Below, in pieces: positions 1 through 10,647 of a stretch of 38,987 nt of DNA. Below the pieces are notes generated by a model, which was not told the origin of the DNA, made no database searches, and saw nothing but the letters and a program-made list of their open reading frames with translations. The stretch is from positions 1 through 38,987 of the forward strand of contig CATKHK010000161.1 of the NCBI GenBank assembly GCA_949751835.1, written 5' to 3'. Source of the DNA: Blepharisma japonicum (lineage: Eukaryota > Ciliophora > Heterotrichea > Heterotrichida > Blepharismidae). Within the stretch, counting starts at the first letter, position 1. The number at the start of each line of letters is the position of its first letter. The translations under genes and the position numbers were made by a program.

Positions 1-1
1 A

Positions 2-430
2 TTTGATTTAGTTAATTGGAGATGAGAAAAACTAATAATGCTAAGTATCTGATCATATTCGCATACTTGCATGCCATTTAACGGAATGATTTTAATTTCA
101 GGAAAAGATTTTAATGATATTTTTGTGTTAGATTTATTAACTTTGTCGTTATCTTCATGTGAACTTGGACTAAAAATAAATTGAACAAAATTCCTTTACA
201 AATGGGAAAATTCGGCTTATTTGGTTGATTTTTCTGGGAAAATATATAAGAGTGATAATAGCGATCCTTTTAATTGGAATTTTATAGGAAATTGCAACCC
301 TCTAGATCGTTGCATATATGGGCATAAAGCTTTCTATAAGGATTCATTGTATTTTTATGGAGGCTCCTATATTTTAAAATTTGATCTGAACAAAATGAAA
401 TTAGAAAAAATTGATTTGCCATTTTATTAG
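2..430 (+). CDS. Kelch-like beta-propeller protein, 3' part (cut by window edge)
   Basis: This is the C-terminal 142 residues of a Kelch-like protein; the 5' part lies outside the window. Reading TGA as Trp, the frame is open from base 2 and ends at TAG 428-430. Family landmarks seen are the W-x-W-E-K-L Kelch strand near the start, GMILISGKDFND, FVLDLLTLSLSSC, YLVDFSGKIYKS and the final YFYGGSYILKFDLNK. It lies on the plus strand, opposite to almost all other Kelch copies here. It is an inverted near-duplicate (about 97 % by eye, first 128 bases identical) of the fragment at the right edge. The molecular role of the family is unknown; Kelch propellers usually bind protein partners. Confidence 0.8.
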
Positions 431-492
431 TAAATCATAGAACTACATAAAATGATAATAATGAATAATAATTAATTCAAAGTAAAAAATTT

Positions 493-541
493 ATGAAGCT
501 TTCACAATATAATCAAGAAAATGAAATTACAAAATCCAAAA
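493..541 (+). pseudogene. 5' stub of a Kelch-like gene
   Basis: The ATG at 493 starts MKLSQYNQENEITKSK, matching the first codons (MNLPQYNQENEITTSK) of the intact gene at 37586-38494. Homology stops abruptly near base 541 and the frame runs on only to a nearby TAA. This marks the inner limit of the inverted repeat shared with the right end of the window. Confidence 0.6.
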
Positions 542-1249
542 GCAATTATATATCCAATATACGATTAAAAATTAGCAGAAAACATTAACTATCGATTAAC
601 CCTTGTATAGAGAGACTTAACAATTAATTATTTTATTAAACAAATACAGAGACAATTTTATTGCTTTTATTTAGATTACTTTCTCCATAATTTTATGGAA
701 GAAATTATTAAAATAAAGTGTAGAAAATTTAATCTGATTTATCTTTGCAGGAGGTGGTTTGGTGATATAACACTCTCTAGATATAGCATTATATTATTGA
801 AGCTTACAATAAGAAGGGCTATTTTCATATAAAAGGAATAAACTAGTCTCTTTTACGCACTTAAAATTGTTGGCCAACAAAAATAGGAAGTGTGTGGTAC
901 ACTATTTCAAGGTAAGCTTTAAGATTTTTTAGGTTTATAAATAAAGAAACAGTTTCAATTTCCTTATCTTTAGAAGCAATATTTTTGAATAAATATTGAT
1001 AATTTTAATAAAATTTCTATGAAAATAATTGTTAAATTCCATTAGAACTAAATTAATTTTAATTTAATAAAAGTTATTTTTTAATAGCAATTTTTCATAG
1101 AATTTGCAAACCGTCAAAATGACTGAAAATTCCAAAACTTTTTTTTTATAGATAAAATGTTTTTTAAAAAAGTAAATGATTTTTTCACACTGTTGAACCT
1201 TTGATAAAAAATGCATTGCAACCGAAAAGATGCCTATTTAAGTATATCT
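542..1249. other. AT-rich stretch without recognisable gene
   Basis: There is no ORF of note on either strand with TGA as Trp, no RNA gene and no repeat shared with the rest of the window that I can see. Confidence 0.5.
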
Positions 1250-1640
1250 ATAATTTTATAAATTTTATAATAAACAGCATAAATTAATAATAATATGGCT
1301 AGTATAATCAAATTATACCGATAGAGAGAAGCTCCCCAAACATATAAACAAAATTGTTGTAATAAGTTGCGCAATATCCTAAAGTTGACATTTTCGAAGG
1401 ATTTGAATTTTATGGTCTCCATAATGATAAAAGCAATACCATTATGATTAGCAGATCCTGTAACTTCGATAGCAAATGATTTTTTTCCAGTCAAAGAGCA
1501 TACACAAGTATATTATTCAATGTAATCTTTAGAAGAAGAAATTTTATAAGAAAATTTCCCCGTTGATTCAAGATTACTTTCTTAAGATCTAATTGATTAG
1601 CACTGAAAATTCAACGAAATCTAGATGTTTCAGCTTCTTG
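1250..1640 (-). pseudogene. decayed Kelch-like gene relic
   Basis: Read on the minus strand, family landmarks survive but in different frames. They are a TSRFRWIFSANQLDLKK stretch like the usual ETSKxSWF...DLIE start, then TCVCSLTGKKSF (usual CxCxLPGNxLF), then NGIAFII (usual GITFII), and in another frame ATYYNNFVYMFGE (usual ATYYxNxVYIFGG). Several frameshifts separate them and the C-terminal half is missing. It is a dead copy, identified by pattern rather than continuous alignment. Confidence 0.6.
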
Positions 1641-1926
1641 ATCGCCTTAGAGCAGCTTATCCAATATTTTCATATTTATTAAATAAACAATTTTTGTATA
1701 TGAAAAATGCATTTTGGAATAGTTTGTATCATTTAAGTTTTTTTAGGAATCTAATGCTTAATCTACTTACAATGCAGACTTTAGTATTAAATTCCTTTAG
1801 CAATGTTTACAAAGTTATATTTGAGCAATATGGCTATCTTAATAAAATATGCTAAAAATTTTTTGAATGTTTTACTTTAATCATACTGTTTTGGTATTAA
1901 AACTATTATATTTTTAGCTATAAAAA
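1641..1926. other. spacer without recognised gene
   Basis: A 76-codon plus-strand ORF (1625-1855) is possible here but resembles nothing I know and has no paralogue in the window. It is rich in Leu, Phe and Asn, as expected of random AT-rich sequence. Confidence 0.4.
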
Positions 1927-2775
1927 TTAAATAAATACTTTAGAATATGACAGCTCTTCTCCAATCTCATGAATTTTATGCGGGACATTCACCATCGTAT
2001 CATTGATGGTCTTTTTATCCAGATCAAATCTTAAAAGTTTTGAGCCTGATGAAAAATACCAGCAATTCTTATAAAAAACTTTATATCCATGTGTTTTGAG
2101 TATTGATGGTTTACAGTCTCCTATGATATTCCAATTAAAAATATTATTTTTATCACTTTGGAATATTTTTCCAGAAAAATCAATTATATAAGCCTCATAT
2201 TCTGATTTACAAAGTATTTTGGTTCGATGCAGTGCTAGGGTAAAATGATGCCAAGAAAAAGAATAAATTAATAAATCTAATACAAAAGTGCCATTGGTAT
2301 CATACCCTGTAACTAATATATAATCATTGAAAGAAAGGCAGCTGCATCAATTATAAGATTCTGGAGTTTGTATCGTTTTTTCTCATTTTCATTTAGCAAG
2401 ATTGAATCTATCAACAGAGAATGGTCCAAAAATATAAATAAAATTTTGATGATAAGTGGCAAAATTTCCAAGGCTTGGGATTCCTGTAGGAAGCATTTGG
2501 GTGTTATGATTTTCATCGACAATAAAAGAAAAATCTATAAAATTCAGTCATTCATTAGTTCCTCCATAACAAAAAAGCTTTCTATCAGGTAGAATGCATG
2601 CACAAGTGCATTCTGCAACATCATTTTTAAGGATGGAGAGCTCATAAGAAGATTTTTCTAGAGTTTCAAGATTCAATTCTGTAAGATCAAAAGAATTATA
2701 CAAAAATCATTGAAATTTGGGTGTTTCGATATCTTTTCTTTGTTTTCTTGAGAGTGGAATTTCCAAAATTTTCAT
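1927..2775 (-). CDS. Kelch-like beta-propeller protein (282 aa)
   Basis: This is an intact member of the array family with TGA as Trp, from the MKILE start at 2775 to TAA at 1927. Order of landmarks: N-terminal MKILEIPLSRKQ, DLTELNLETLEK, CACILPDRKLFCYGG near residue 80, YHQNFIYIFGPFSVDRFNLAKWKWEK as a Kelch blade near 120-150, DYILVTGYDTNGTFVLDLL, AYIIDFSGKIFQSD, and a last blade CWYFSSGSKLLRFDLDKK. At least five Trp codons are TGA, two of them in the W-K-W of the central blade. There is no signal peptide and no membrane segment. The nearest relative is its downstream-strand neighbour at 2902-3762, sharing a C-terminal PHKxHE motif absent from other copies. Function is unknown. Confidence 0.85.
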
Positions 2776-2901
2776 TTATTTAATATTTTATTTTATTTAA
2801 GAATATATTAAGACTTTATTAATAAAACTTTGCATAGAATGTCCAATTAGTTATATATAGTTAATAAAAAAGCAATGGCTCTGAATACTATTTATCATTA
2901 T

Positions 2902-3762
2902 TTATTCATAAAATATGTTATAGTGTTGTGCATCTTCTTCAAACTCATGAAATTTATGTGGAACACTTAATAGTGCATCTTCGATTATTTTTTTATTTAA
3001 ATCAAATTTCATAATATTTGGCCCCAAAGAAAAATACCAGCTATTTCTGTAAAATACTTTATATCCATATGTTGTGTAATTTGAAGGCTTGCAATTTCCT
3101 GTTACGATTCAATTAAAAGGGTCATTTATGCCACTTTGGAATATTTTCCCAGAAAAATCAATTAAATAGGCCGCTTTTTCTGATTTGCAAAATATTTTTG
3201 TTTTATTTACCTCAAGCACAGGTGAAACCCAAAAAAATGAAAAAATGCATAAATCTAATACAAATATTTTTTGCGCATCATACCCAGAAATCAAAATAGT
3301 GTCGTTAAATGTAATACAGTTGCACAAGCAATAAAAGCCTGGAATTGGCAGCAGTTTTTCTCATTTTCTTTGAGATAAATTAAATTTTCCAGCAAAAGAG
3401 GCTCCGAAAACGTAAACAAAATTATGATGATAAGTTGCAATACACCCAAGGCATGATACTCCAGTAGGCAGTATTTGAATTTCAAGCTTTTTGTTGATTA
3501 AATAAGTAATGCCAATTAATTCTCCTCATATTTTAGTACCTCCATAGCAAAATAGCGAATTATCAGGCAGAAGACATATACAAATTCTTTCATCAAAAAC
3601 ATATTTTCCATCTGTAGGGATAGATAAGCTATTGACTTTTGTTTCAAAAGTTTGAAGGTTAAATTCAATAAGATCACATGAATTATCAATCAATGAGCAA
3701 AACCTGGCAGTTTCAATTTCCTTTTCTTGACTTTTTCTTAGAAAATTTTCTAAAATTTTCAT
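2902..3762 (-). CDS. Kelch-like beta-propeller protein (286 aa)
   Basis: This ORF is intact with TGA as Trp. An in-frame ATG at 3783 would add seven residues (MILSIIK), but I chose 3762 because MKILEN is the conserved start of the family. Blades visible: LPDNSLFCYGGTKIWGELIG, YHHNFVYVFGASFAGKFNLS, DTILISGYDAQKIFVLDL, AAYLIDFSGKIFQSG, and SWYFSLGPNIMKFDLNKK. It ends with the VPHKFHEFEED tail shared only with 1927-2775, so these two form a subfamily at the left edge of the array. It is probably a cytosolic propeller; no partner domain is present. Confidence 0.85.
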
Positions 3763-3840
3763 TTTAATTATAGAAAGGATCATGATTTTATTTGATAAAT
3801 TAATGCAATGCTCAAGAGGCTCACTTGGATAAATATTTAT

Positions 3841-4049
3841 TTAATCCCATCCTGCAATCATTCCAAAATCAAATAGCTTATTTTCTGGTAAGGGATAAAT
3901 AGAAAAGCATTCTTTAATTCTGGATAGAGGAATTGAAAGTTCGTCATGAGTTTGTTTAAAGGTTTCAAGATCAATTTATTTGAGTTCTCTATAAAGATGA
4001 TAAATGAGCTAATTTTAGATGTTTGGGTTTTGCTTCCTTTATTGTTCAT
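3841..4049 (-). pseudogene. N-terminal relic of a Kelch-like gene
   Basis: In one minus-strand frame, IDLETFKQTHDELSIPLSR..KECFSIYPLPENKLFDFG can be read, matching the segment after the MKILEN start in the intact gene at 4492-5295 (IDLETFEKHLHRLLLP...ICQLPGNRLFCYG). The frame carries an in-frame TAA before it and ends at TAA 3841-3843. The rest of the gene is absent. The alternative 63-codon ORF at 3858-4049 is in a different frame and is probably a shadow of this relic. Confidence 0.6.
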
Positions 4050-4491
4050 TTATTAAATGGAAGAAATCCAATAATATTTGCTTTAAAATGTTGTAGTGTG
4101 AGAGGCTGATACAAAATAACTAATAAACGGAGGAATTTAATTGCTAACTGGAGAAATAAAGTTATAGATTTGAACGGTTAAGATTCTAAAAGCCCATCTT
4201 TTTTATTCTTTAGGTTATCACGATATATTGATTGAAAAATACTTAAAGTCTATATTGTAAGAGTCGAGACTTTATTTTTAGATAAGCCAATTTGAAATTA
4301 TAATTATTGTTTATATCATATAATCTAACTTTCAATTATAAATATAAGCATCTCATTTGCGAGATCTATAGCACGCTCTTGTTAATCAAGCATACATATT
4401 TAATGTATTATGCAGTCAGAATTTATTTTAATTAACTTTTATATTAATTTTTTTGGCTTAAGTTCTCCTTAAAAAATTAAAATAAAGTGTT
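4050..4491. other. intergenic AT-rich spacer
   Basis: No ORF, RNA gene or repeat recognised. It separates the relic from the next intact Kelch gene. Confidence 0.4.
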
Positions 4492-5295
4492 TTAATATTT
4501 AATAGGTAAATTAACAGCTATAATCTTCTTTTTCTCTAAGTCAAACTTCAAAATTAGTGAATCTTCAATTAAAAAATATCACGCTTTATTACAAAGTGCT
4601 TTACGTCCAGTTATTCCTCCTTCTGAGCCTGTGAAATTTCCTATAATACTCCAATTGAAAAGGCCATTTCTATCACTTTCAAGTATTTTCCCAGTAAAAT
4701 CAATTAAATAAGCTGAATTTTCAAAATTGCAAAGTAATTTCATTTGGCAGCCAAGCAAACACACAGAGCATGAAGAAAAGGACAAAACTAATAAATCTAA
4801 AGCAAATATATCTAGGCAATCATATCCTGTAGCCAAAATCATGCCATTCAAAAAAGTTGAAGAGCACCATCGAGTTCCGCTTGGAAATTTTAACAATTTT
4901 TCTCATTTCCACTTAATCAGATTAAATCTCTCTACAAAATCGTTTCCAAAAATATAAACGCAATCTTCATAGTAAGTTCCAAAACATCCAAGGCTTGGTG
5001 TCCCTTTCGGGAGAACTTGAATGTCATAATTCTCATTGATAATAAAAGTAATTCCACTCAAATCTGCCCATCCTATCGTGTTCCCATAGCAAAATAGCCT
5101 ATTGCCTGGCAATTGGCAAATGCAAATTCTTTCGTCAATATTAGTTTCTGGAAGCAGGAGTCTGTGAAGATGTTTTTCAAAAGTTTCAAGGTCAATTTCT
5201 ATTAGATCAGAGGAATCATCATAAAATCAGCTTATTTTGGATGTTTCGATTTCGCTTTCTTGATTGCACGGTAAAAGATTTTCCAAAATTTTCAT
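4492..5295 (-). CDS. Kelch-like beta-propeller protein, B type (267 aa)
   Basis: This ORF is intact with TGA as Trp, from the MKILENLLPCNQESEIETSK start at 5295 to TAA at 4492. Blades: ICQLPGNRLFCYGNTIGWAD (about residues 75-95), YYEDCVYIFGNDFVERFNLI followed by KWKWEKLLKFPSG, GMILATGYDCLDIFALDLL, AYLIDFTGKILESDRN, and AWYFLIEDSLILKFDLEKK. The NQESEI start, IDFTGK and LYNKAWYFL-type motifs define the B subfamily, whose other members are 5755-6555 (intact) and the broken copies at 8.3, 15, 17 and 20 kb. Its intact reading across the W-E-K-L segment is the reference that exposes the TA-bounded insertions in the broken copies. Confidence 0.87.
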
Positions 5296-5754
5296 TTTTT
5301 ATAAAGTAAATAGTTGCTGCTCAAATTTATAATAAATAGAAAAATTCTAGAGTGTCTATCAGCACATATTAAAAATTTGCTAAAGCCATATTAAATTTAG
5401 CAACTTTTAATTAATATTCTTATTAGTTAAATAAAATTACTGCTTTATGTTAAGGAAAAATTGCCCAGAACCATAATTAATTTTTCATTGTCAGTATGTG
5501 AGGCTATGAAGATGTTATTTTTTGTCAAAGGACAAATATAAAACATTTGAACATAATTATTTTAGCATTAGAAATAAATATATTATATCTTTTGATTATA
5601 AAATATTTTAAAAACGAACACTACATTTGCAAGACCTCTTGATAATGAGTATTAAGATGACACTGTTAATACAATTAGAATTTATTCTAGTAAATTTTTA
5701 TGTTTATATCAAAAATTTTTAGCTTTCGCTTATAACCTTTATGTAAAAACCTCT
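5296..5754. other. intergenic spacer between two B-type Kelch genes
   Basis: About 0.46 kb of AT-rich DNA upstream of one gene and downstream of the next. No promoter element or ORF is recognised. Confidence 0.4.
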
Positions 5755-6555
5755 TTAATATTTAGCAGGCAAATTAATATTTATGATCTTCTTTTTTTCT
5801 AAGTCAAATTTTATAATTTGCGAATCTCTAATTAAAAAATATCACGCTTTATTATAAAGAGTCTTGCGTTCAATGATTCTTTTCTCTAAACCTTCGAAAT
5901 TTCCTATAAAATTCCAATTAAAAGGGTTATTTTTATAGCTTTCAAAAATTTTCCCAGTGAAATCAATTAAGTAAGCTGAATCTTCAAAATTGCAAAGAAA
6001 TTTAGTTCGGTAGCAAAGAATAGAAATAGGGCATAAAGAAAAAGACAAAGTCAATAAATCTAGTGCAAATACTTCGTCTCAATCATATCCTGTAGCCAAA
6101 ATCATATGATTCAAATATGTTGAAGAGCACCTACAAGTGCTACTTGGAAATTGTATCAATATTTCTCACCTTAAACTAATTAGATTAAATCTCTCCACAA
6201 ATTCACCTCCAAAAACATAAACACTATCTTTATAATAAGTCCCAAAACATCCGAGCTTTGGTGATCCTTTAGGGAGAACTTGAATGTCATAATTTTCATT
6301 AATAATAAATGTAATTTCACTTACATCGTCTCATCCTATTGTGTTCCCATAACAAAATAGCTTATTGTCTGGCAATTGGCAAATGCAAATTCTTTCGTCA
6401 ATATTAACTTCAGGAAGAAGAAGTCTATGAAGGGTTTTCTCCAAAGTTTCAATATCAATCTCTTTTAGATCATAAAAACCATAAAATCAGCTAATTTTTG
6501 ACTTTTTAATTTCGCTTTCTTGATTGCATGGGAAAGGACTTTCTAAAATTTTCAT
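5755..6555 (-). CDS. Kelch-like beta-propeller protein, B type (266 aa)
   Basis: This ORF is intact with TGA as Trp, from MKILESPFPCNQESEIKK at 6555 to TAA at 5755. It is a close paralogue of 4492-5295. Blades: ICQLPDNKLFCYGNTIGWDD, YYKDSVYVFGGEFVERFNLI then SLRWEILIQFPSSTCRCSST, HMILATGYDWDEVFALDLL, AYLIDFTGKIFESYKN, and AWYFLIRDSQIIKFDLEKK. The segment RWEILIQFPSST is uninterrupted here. In the B copies at 8.3, 15, 17 and 20 kb a 132-139 bp element sits exactly between the Leu-Ile and Phe-Pro codons. This is the last intact B gene before the tandem duplications. Confidence 0.87.
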
Positions 6556-6627
6556 TCTCTATATAGTAAATAATTTATTTTTATGTCAATTTTATCATAT
6601 ATAGAAAATTTAAGTGATTTCATTCAA

Positions 6628-7053
6628 TCCATCATAAAATGAGCTTGAAATTATTATCCTGTATTGAAAACGTTTAAATGATACATTTGATCAAATATTT
6701 TTAAATTGCCAGGTAATAATGACATAAAAACTTATAAAGAAAATATAATCATTCAAGATCAAACATTTGGAATTAAGAATTTGGCATTAACTCTTTAAAA
6801 TTAGCAATAGAAATTAATTTTTTGTTCAATATAATATCACAAACTTATTTAATAACTTTGATTCTATTAATTAAAAAGCTCAATTATTTTAAATCACTTA
6901 TTTTCTAAGAGTTTGAGACGGAGAAATCTTAAAAAACAAAAGAAGAATTAAAATGATAAAATTTACATTTTATAACTAAGAATTAATGAAATAATAAATA
7001 GATTAAGGACTTACTTGAACTAAAGCAACACATTAGTCAAAAAAGCGTTTATA
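6628..7053. repeat. spacer repeat of the tandem array, copy 1
   Basis: Non-coding block beginning near TCATTCAATCCATCATAAAA and ending at the 3' end of the A-type gene. It recurs at about 10875, 13060, 15697 and 17887, each time just downstream (minus-strand sense) of an A gene. This copy contains the TA-bounded 6906-7020 segment that copy 2 lacks. Confidence 0.75.
6906..7020. mobile_element. candidate TA-bounded IES-like element 3, copy at 6.9 kb
   Basis: 115 bp from TAAGAGTTTGAG to CTTGAAC, followed by TA. The homologous spacer at 11.18 kb reads straight from TTATTTTCTA to AAGCAACACATTAG, as if this piece had been cut out keeping one TA. It lies outside coding sequence, so no reading frame tests it. 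A deletion in the other copy at the shared CTAA would look the same. Confidence 0.45.
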
Positions 7054-7881
7054 TTAAGGGGTATGAACTTCTTCTATTTCCTTTTTTTTAAAATCAAATT
7101 TATAGATTGTTGAATTTGTTAAAAAATACCAACAATCTTTATAAAACGTTCTTTGTCCAGGCGTCATTATAAGATCTTTTAAATTTCAGTTTACTATAAT
7201 ATTTCAATCAAAAGGACTATTGATCTCACTTTGAAATACTTTGCCAGAAAAATCGAATAAGTATGCACAATTTTTATAACTGCAAAGAAATTTATTTGAA
7301 TTGAGTTTAAATTTCATGCGGTATACAGAAATAGATAAGGTCAATAAGTCAAATACTAAAATATCATCGTATAAATTCCCTGAAGCTAATATCATGCCGC
7401 TCAAAGAAGTACAAGTACTTAGCTTAGAATAACCAGGATTTTTCGTTAATTTCTCTCATTTTCATTTAATAAGATTGAACCTCTCAATAATGTTTCTTCC
7501 AAAAATATAGACACAATTATCATAATAAATTGAGAGAAGTTCAATGCCTGGAGTTCCTCTGGGTAGAATGTTTACGTTATAATTTTCATCAACTATAAAA
7601 GTAAGACCAGTCAAAGAAAAACTAGAAAAGCTTTTCCGCATCATTAATGATGTTCAATTATCCTCACGATTTCCGTAACAAAAGAGTCTATTGCCTGGTA
7701 AAGAACACATTGATATATTTCTATCAATATTTTCAGGAATTAGAAGCATGTGAGCTGTTTTTTTCAATGTTTCAAGATTACATTCAATGAGATTACAAGA
7801 CCTATCCTTAAACCAAAAAAGTTTGTACGATTCAATTTCATTCTCTTGGCTGCCAGGCAATAAATTTTCTAAAATTTTCAT
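7054..7881 (-). CDS. Kelch-like beta-propeller protein, A type (275 aa)
   Basis: This ORF is intact with TGA as Trp, from MKILENLLPGSQENEIESYK at 7881 to TAA at 7054. Landmarks: CNLIECNLETLKKTAH, CSLPGNRLFCYGNREDNW (the Trp is TGA), LTGLTFIVDENYNV, LLSIYYDNCVYIFGRNIIER with FNLIKWKWEKLTKNPG, GMILASGNLYDDILVFDLL, AYLFDFSGKVFQSEINSPFD, and CWYFLTNSTIYKFDFKKK. This is the A-subfamily reference; the others are at 11.2, 13.6, 16.1 and 18.3 kb. The 5' flank (7882-8268) is also duplicated with each A gene, so promoter and coding region were copied together. Confidence 0.87.
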
Positions 7882-8268
7882 ATTTTGATGAGAGTTTTAT
7901 TATGCAAACTTTATTAACTAATAGTAGATTAAATTATAGTAGCTTTTGACGAGTTTAATTGTTGATTTATTAAAAATCAATCCTATACTTAAAATTTAAT
8001 AGCTTCTTTGATTTCTTACTCAAAAAATTGCTAAATTTCTGTCATGAATCTCAATTTAATTGCTGAAAATTCCATTAAATGGTCTCTTCTCAACTCTTGC
8101 CTTACCTCTCATTATGTTTTGACACGAATGAATAATAATTAACGAATAATTAATCACCCCCATTTATATTTAAATAATTTAAATTTAGGTTATTAGAATC
8201 CGAAATTAATATAAAAAATTCTTTTAAAAACTTTAACATTCGCTTAAATATTTCAAGTCAAAACCTCT
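7882..8268. repeat. A-type 5' flank repeat, copy 1
   Basis: It carries ATGAGAGTTTTATTATGCAA, GACGAGTTTAATTGTTGATT and TTGCTAAATTTCTGTCATGA, all repeated upstream of the A genes at 12045, 14346, 16886 and 19176. It presumably contains the promoter; no specific box is identifiable. This copy and copy 2 carry an extra CATTATGTTTTGACACGAAT segment missing from the others. Confidence 0.7.
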
Positions 8269-8880
8269 TTAAGATGTAATAGGCAAATTAATATTTATAA
8301 TCTTCTTTTTCTCTAAATCAAATTTCAGAATTTTTAAACTCCAGTTAAAAAATATCATGCTTTATTATAAAGAGCCTTTCGTTCATTAATCCTTACTACT
8401 TCTGAACTATTAAAATTTCCTATAATATTTAAATTAAAAGGGTCATTTTTATCGCTTTCGAAAATTTTCCCAGTAAATTCAATTAAATAAGCTGAATCTT
8501 CAAAATTGCATAGTAATTTTGTTTGGTAGCAAAGAATAGAAACGGAGCATAAAGAAAAGGACAAAGTCAATAAATCTAAAGCAAATACTTCGTCTCAATC
8601 ATATCCTGTAACCAAAATCATATAATTCAAATATGTTGAAGAGCAACAGCCAGTGCTACTTGGAAACTCTATAGTCTATTTTTATTTTTGTATTTAGTTT
8701 TTTACTTCTAAATATTATTGCATATTCAAGTATAGTTTTTTGACTTCTCCACATCTAAACAAATTAAAAAATGCCAATTAATATCTATTTAAATCTCTAT
8801 AAGCTATATCAATTTTTTCCATCTTCACTTAACTAGATCAAATCTTTCCACAATACTACCTCCAAAAATATAAACACTAA
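8269..8880 (-). pseudogene. B-type Kelch pseudogene, 5'-truncated, with inserted element
   Basis: Only the C-terminal two thirds of a B unit are present. Read on the minus strand, it starts at YIFGGSIVERFDLVKWRWKKLI and is interrupted at once by the 137 bp element at 8670-8806. It continues as EFPSSTGCCSSTYLN, then TLSFSLCSVSILCYQTK, AYLIEFTGKIFESDKN and KAWYFLTGV, then breaks. Relative to the copy at 14.8 kb one base is lost near 8335, giving TAA before the last blade. Homology ends abruptly near 8879, so the N-terminal half was lost in a rearrangement. Even if the insertion were removed the copy would not encode a full propeller. Confidence 0.75.
8670..8806. mobile_element. candidate IES-like element 1, copy at 8.7 kb (137 bp)
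   Basis: It begins TATAGTCTATTTTTATTTTT and ends CTCTATAAGCTA, followed by a second TA. Both ends read TATAG inwards (TATAGT and, on the other strand, TATAGC), a short terminal inverted repeat at a TA. Cutting TA-to-TA joins GGAAACTC to TATCAATTTT, which on the minus strand reads Lys-Leu-Ile-Glu-Phe-Pro, as in intact B genes. It starts with neither GT nor CT on the relevant strand, so it is not a canonical intron. Confidence 0.7.
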
Positions 8881-9807
8881 GAACTAAGAGAATAGGTATG
8901 ATAGCAACAATACAAAATTTAATGAGTAGAATTTAAAATATTTATTTTATCAAATAATTGGTTAATTGATTCAGGGTCAACTTTTTTAAAAAGTTATTAT
9001 GATCTATTTTCCCCACCCCTCATTTTTGAGGTTTAAAAAAGTGCATTATTTTTCAGCTTCACCCATCGGAGACTGAGTGGAAAAAAATAAATAGACTTCT
9101 ATGGCGGAAAACCTTCGGCTCAGCAATTATTTAGCATGCAATTTTTATGATATAGTGAATTTATAGCTCAAGCTTTAGACTAGATGATAAATAATGGCTT
9201 AAATATAAAGACCCAGACTCGCTTATGAAAATCATAAGATTTGTGTCAATTATAGGGTGCTCAGGATCTTTAAAAATCAATGAAGTCCCAAAGCTTAATG
9301 GTTGATCCTAATACAGGAAATATCACGATTTATGACTCAATTATTTATTCACATGGAGTGCTAATATTATAGCTATCGTTAAGCCAGTTTTGTATGCTGT
9401 AATACAGCTGTGAAGCCATCTGATAAAGGTATTTATAGAAAATTGTTCATTCCCTTGTGAAATGGGAGAATTTTAATGAAATATTTAATTATTGTAAATT
9501 TATGGAGAAAAATTAATTAATTGGATAACTGGATTGGGATAGTATTTGTCCTTTGTTTTTATTTTGTTTTAAACAATAATTGTTACTTTTAGTATATGGA
9601 AAAAATGATGGCATATAAAATTTAAATGCTGACTATAAAAAAAAAATTTCTTATGAGCATTTTATTGTGGGAATTTCACTTTAATAATGCATTAATAATG
9701 ATTTATAAAAATTCCTAATATACATTAAATTTTATTTGTTAAAATCTCTTTTCTAATATGGATTTTATTTAATTGAAAATTATGTTCAAAAATCCAAATT
9801 TTTTAAT
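8881..9807. other. non-array segment with weak coding traces
   Basis: Unique sequence separating two blocks of the array. A short plus-strand ORF containing LMVDPNTGNITIYDSIIYSH (about 9269-9357) and a second stretch, AIVKPVLYAVIQLW (about 9378-9419), look coding-like but are isolated and stop-bounded. I recognise no family. The 9010-9060 stretch is richer in C and G than its surroundings, with a small CTCATTTTTGAGG hairpin. Confidence 0.35.
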
Positions 9808-10647
9808 ATGAAAACCAAGCTTAATCAAAAATATTACGATAGTGGAAATTCTTGTAAACTTGAGTATTTGTACACATTAGACCCATTTCTCTATAATGAA
9901 ATGACAGTATATTCACTTTTAAACTTCTCACAGAAAAACTTCAAAATAAATTTTCCATATCAAATTGATAAAAATATTTGTATGTGCCCACTTCCAGATA
10001 ACAAAGTATTTTGCTATGGAAATAATTGAATAAAAAACTCTAATTACAGTCAATTTATTTCTGGAGTAACTTTTATTATAAATCAAGATTTAAGTATTGA
10101 GATCTTGAATGAAGGATATCCAAGCTTTGGATCTGGAGGTATATTTTATGCTGGATATGTCTATGTTTTTGGAGGATTTGATGCAAAAAAGAAAATTAAC
10201 AGACTTGCAGCAAAATTTTCTTTAATGGAGAATCGATGGCAATTAAATCCAAATTTACCATTCCCTGCATGTTTTTGCTCATATATAGAATACATGAGAT
10301 TCATTTTAGTAGGAGGTGCTAGTCGTTCTCAAACTATATTAACTTTTGATATAGCAGGAAATTCTTATTCAGAAATTTTATTTGGCCTGAAAAAAACTAA
10401 AATTTTGTGTAAGTATAATGGGTATGCTTATTTGATAAATCCAGAAGGGAATATTTATGAAAGTGGATACAATAACCCTTTTATTTGAAAATTCATAGAG
10501 AAATGTGGAATTAATCAAAAATTTGATCAATTAGCCAGTTTTCAAATGGTTTTTGAAAGTATTCTTTTTTTTATTGAATATAAGTTTTCGTTTTTCAACT
10601 ATTATAGATTTGATTTAGTGAGAAAGGCGTTTAAAATAATAGATTAG
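9808..10647 (+). CDS. divergent Kelch-repeat protein on the plus strand (279 aa)
   Basis: This ORF is intact with TGA as Trp at 10027-10029 and 10486-10488, ending TAG 10645-10647. It lacks the MKILEN start and is the most divergent full-length member, but keeps the order of landmarks: MCPLPDNKVFCYGNNWIKNS, ISGVTFIINQDLSIEIL, a canonical Kelch blade AGYVYVFGGFDAKKKINRLA with ENRW, RFILVGGASRSQTILTFDI, AYLINPEGNIYESGYNNPF, and YYRFDLVRKAFK. The double-Gly FGG and VGG motifs and the spaced Trp are closer to textbook Kelch repeats than in its neighbours. It is the only complete plus-strand copy and interrupts the minus-strand array, suggesting an inversion or an older separate lineage. Function is unknown. 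Confidence 0.85.

Larger units (their letters stand above)
1..541 (+). repeat. left arm of a window-scale inverted repeat
   Basis: Bases 1-541 match the reverse complement of about 38447-38987. The first 128 bases are identical and overall identity is about 97 % over the first 470 bases by eye. It contains a Kelch 3' end and the first codons of the next gene. It starts exactly at the window edge on both sides, so the true repeat may extend outwards. Confidence 0.85.

Noticed and set aside
2313-3485. Short minus-strand ORFs at 2313-2522 and 3291-3485
   Set aside because: They are in a different frame from the continuous Kelch readings at 1927-2775 and 2902-3762, which are open once TGA is Trp.
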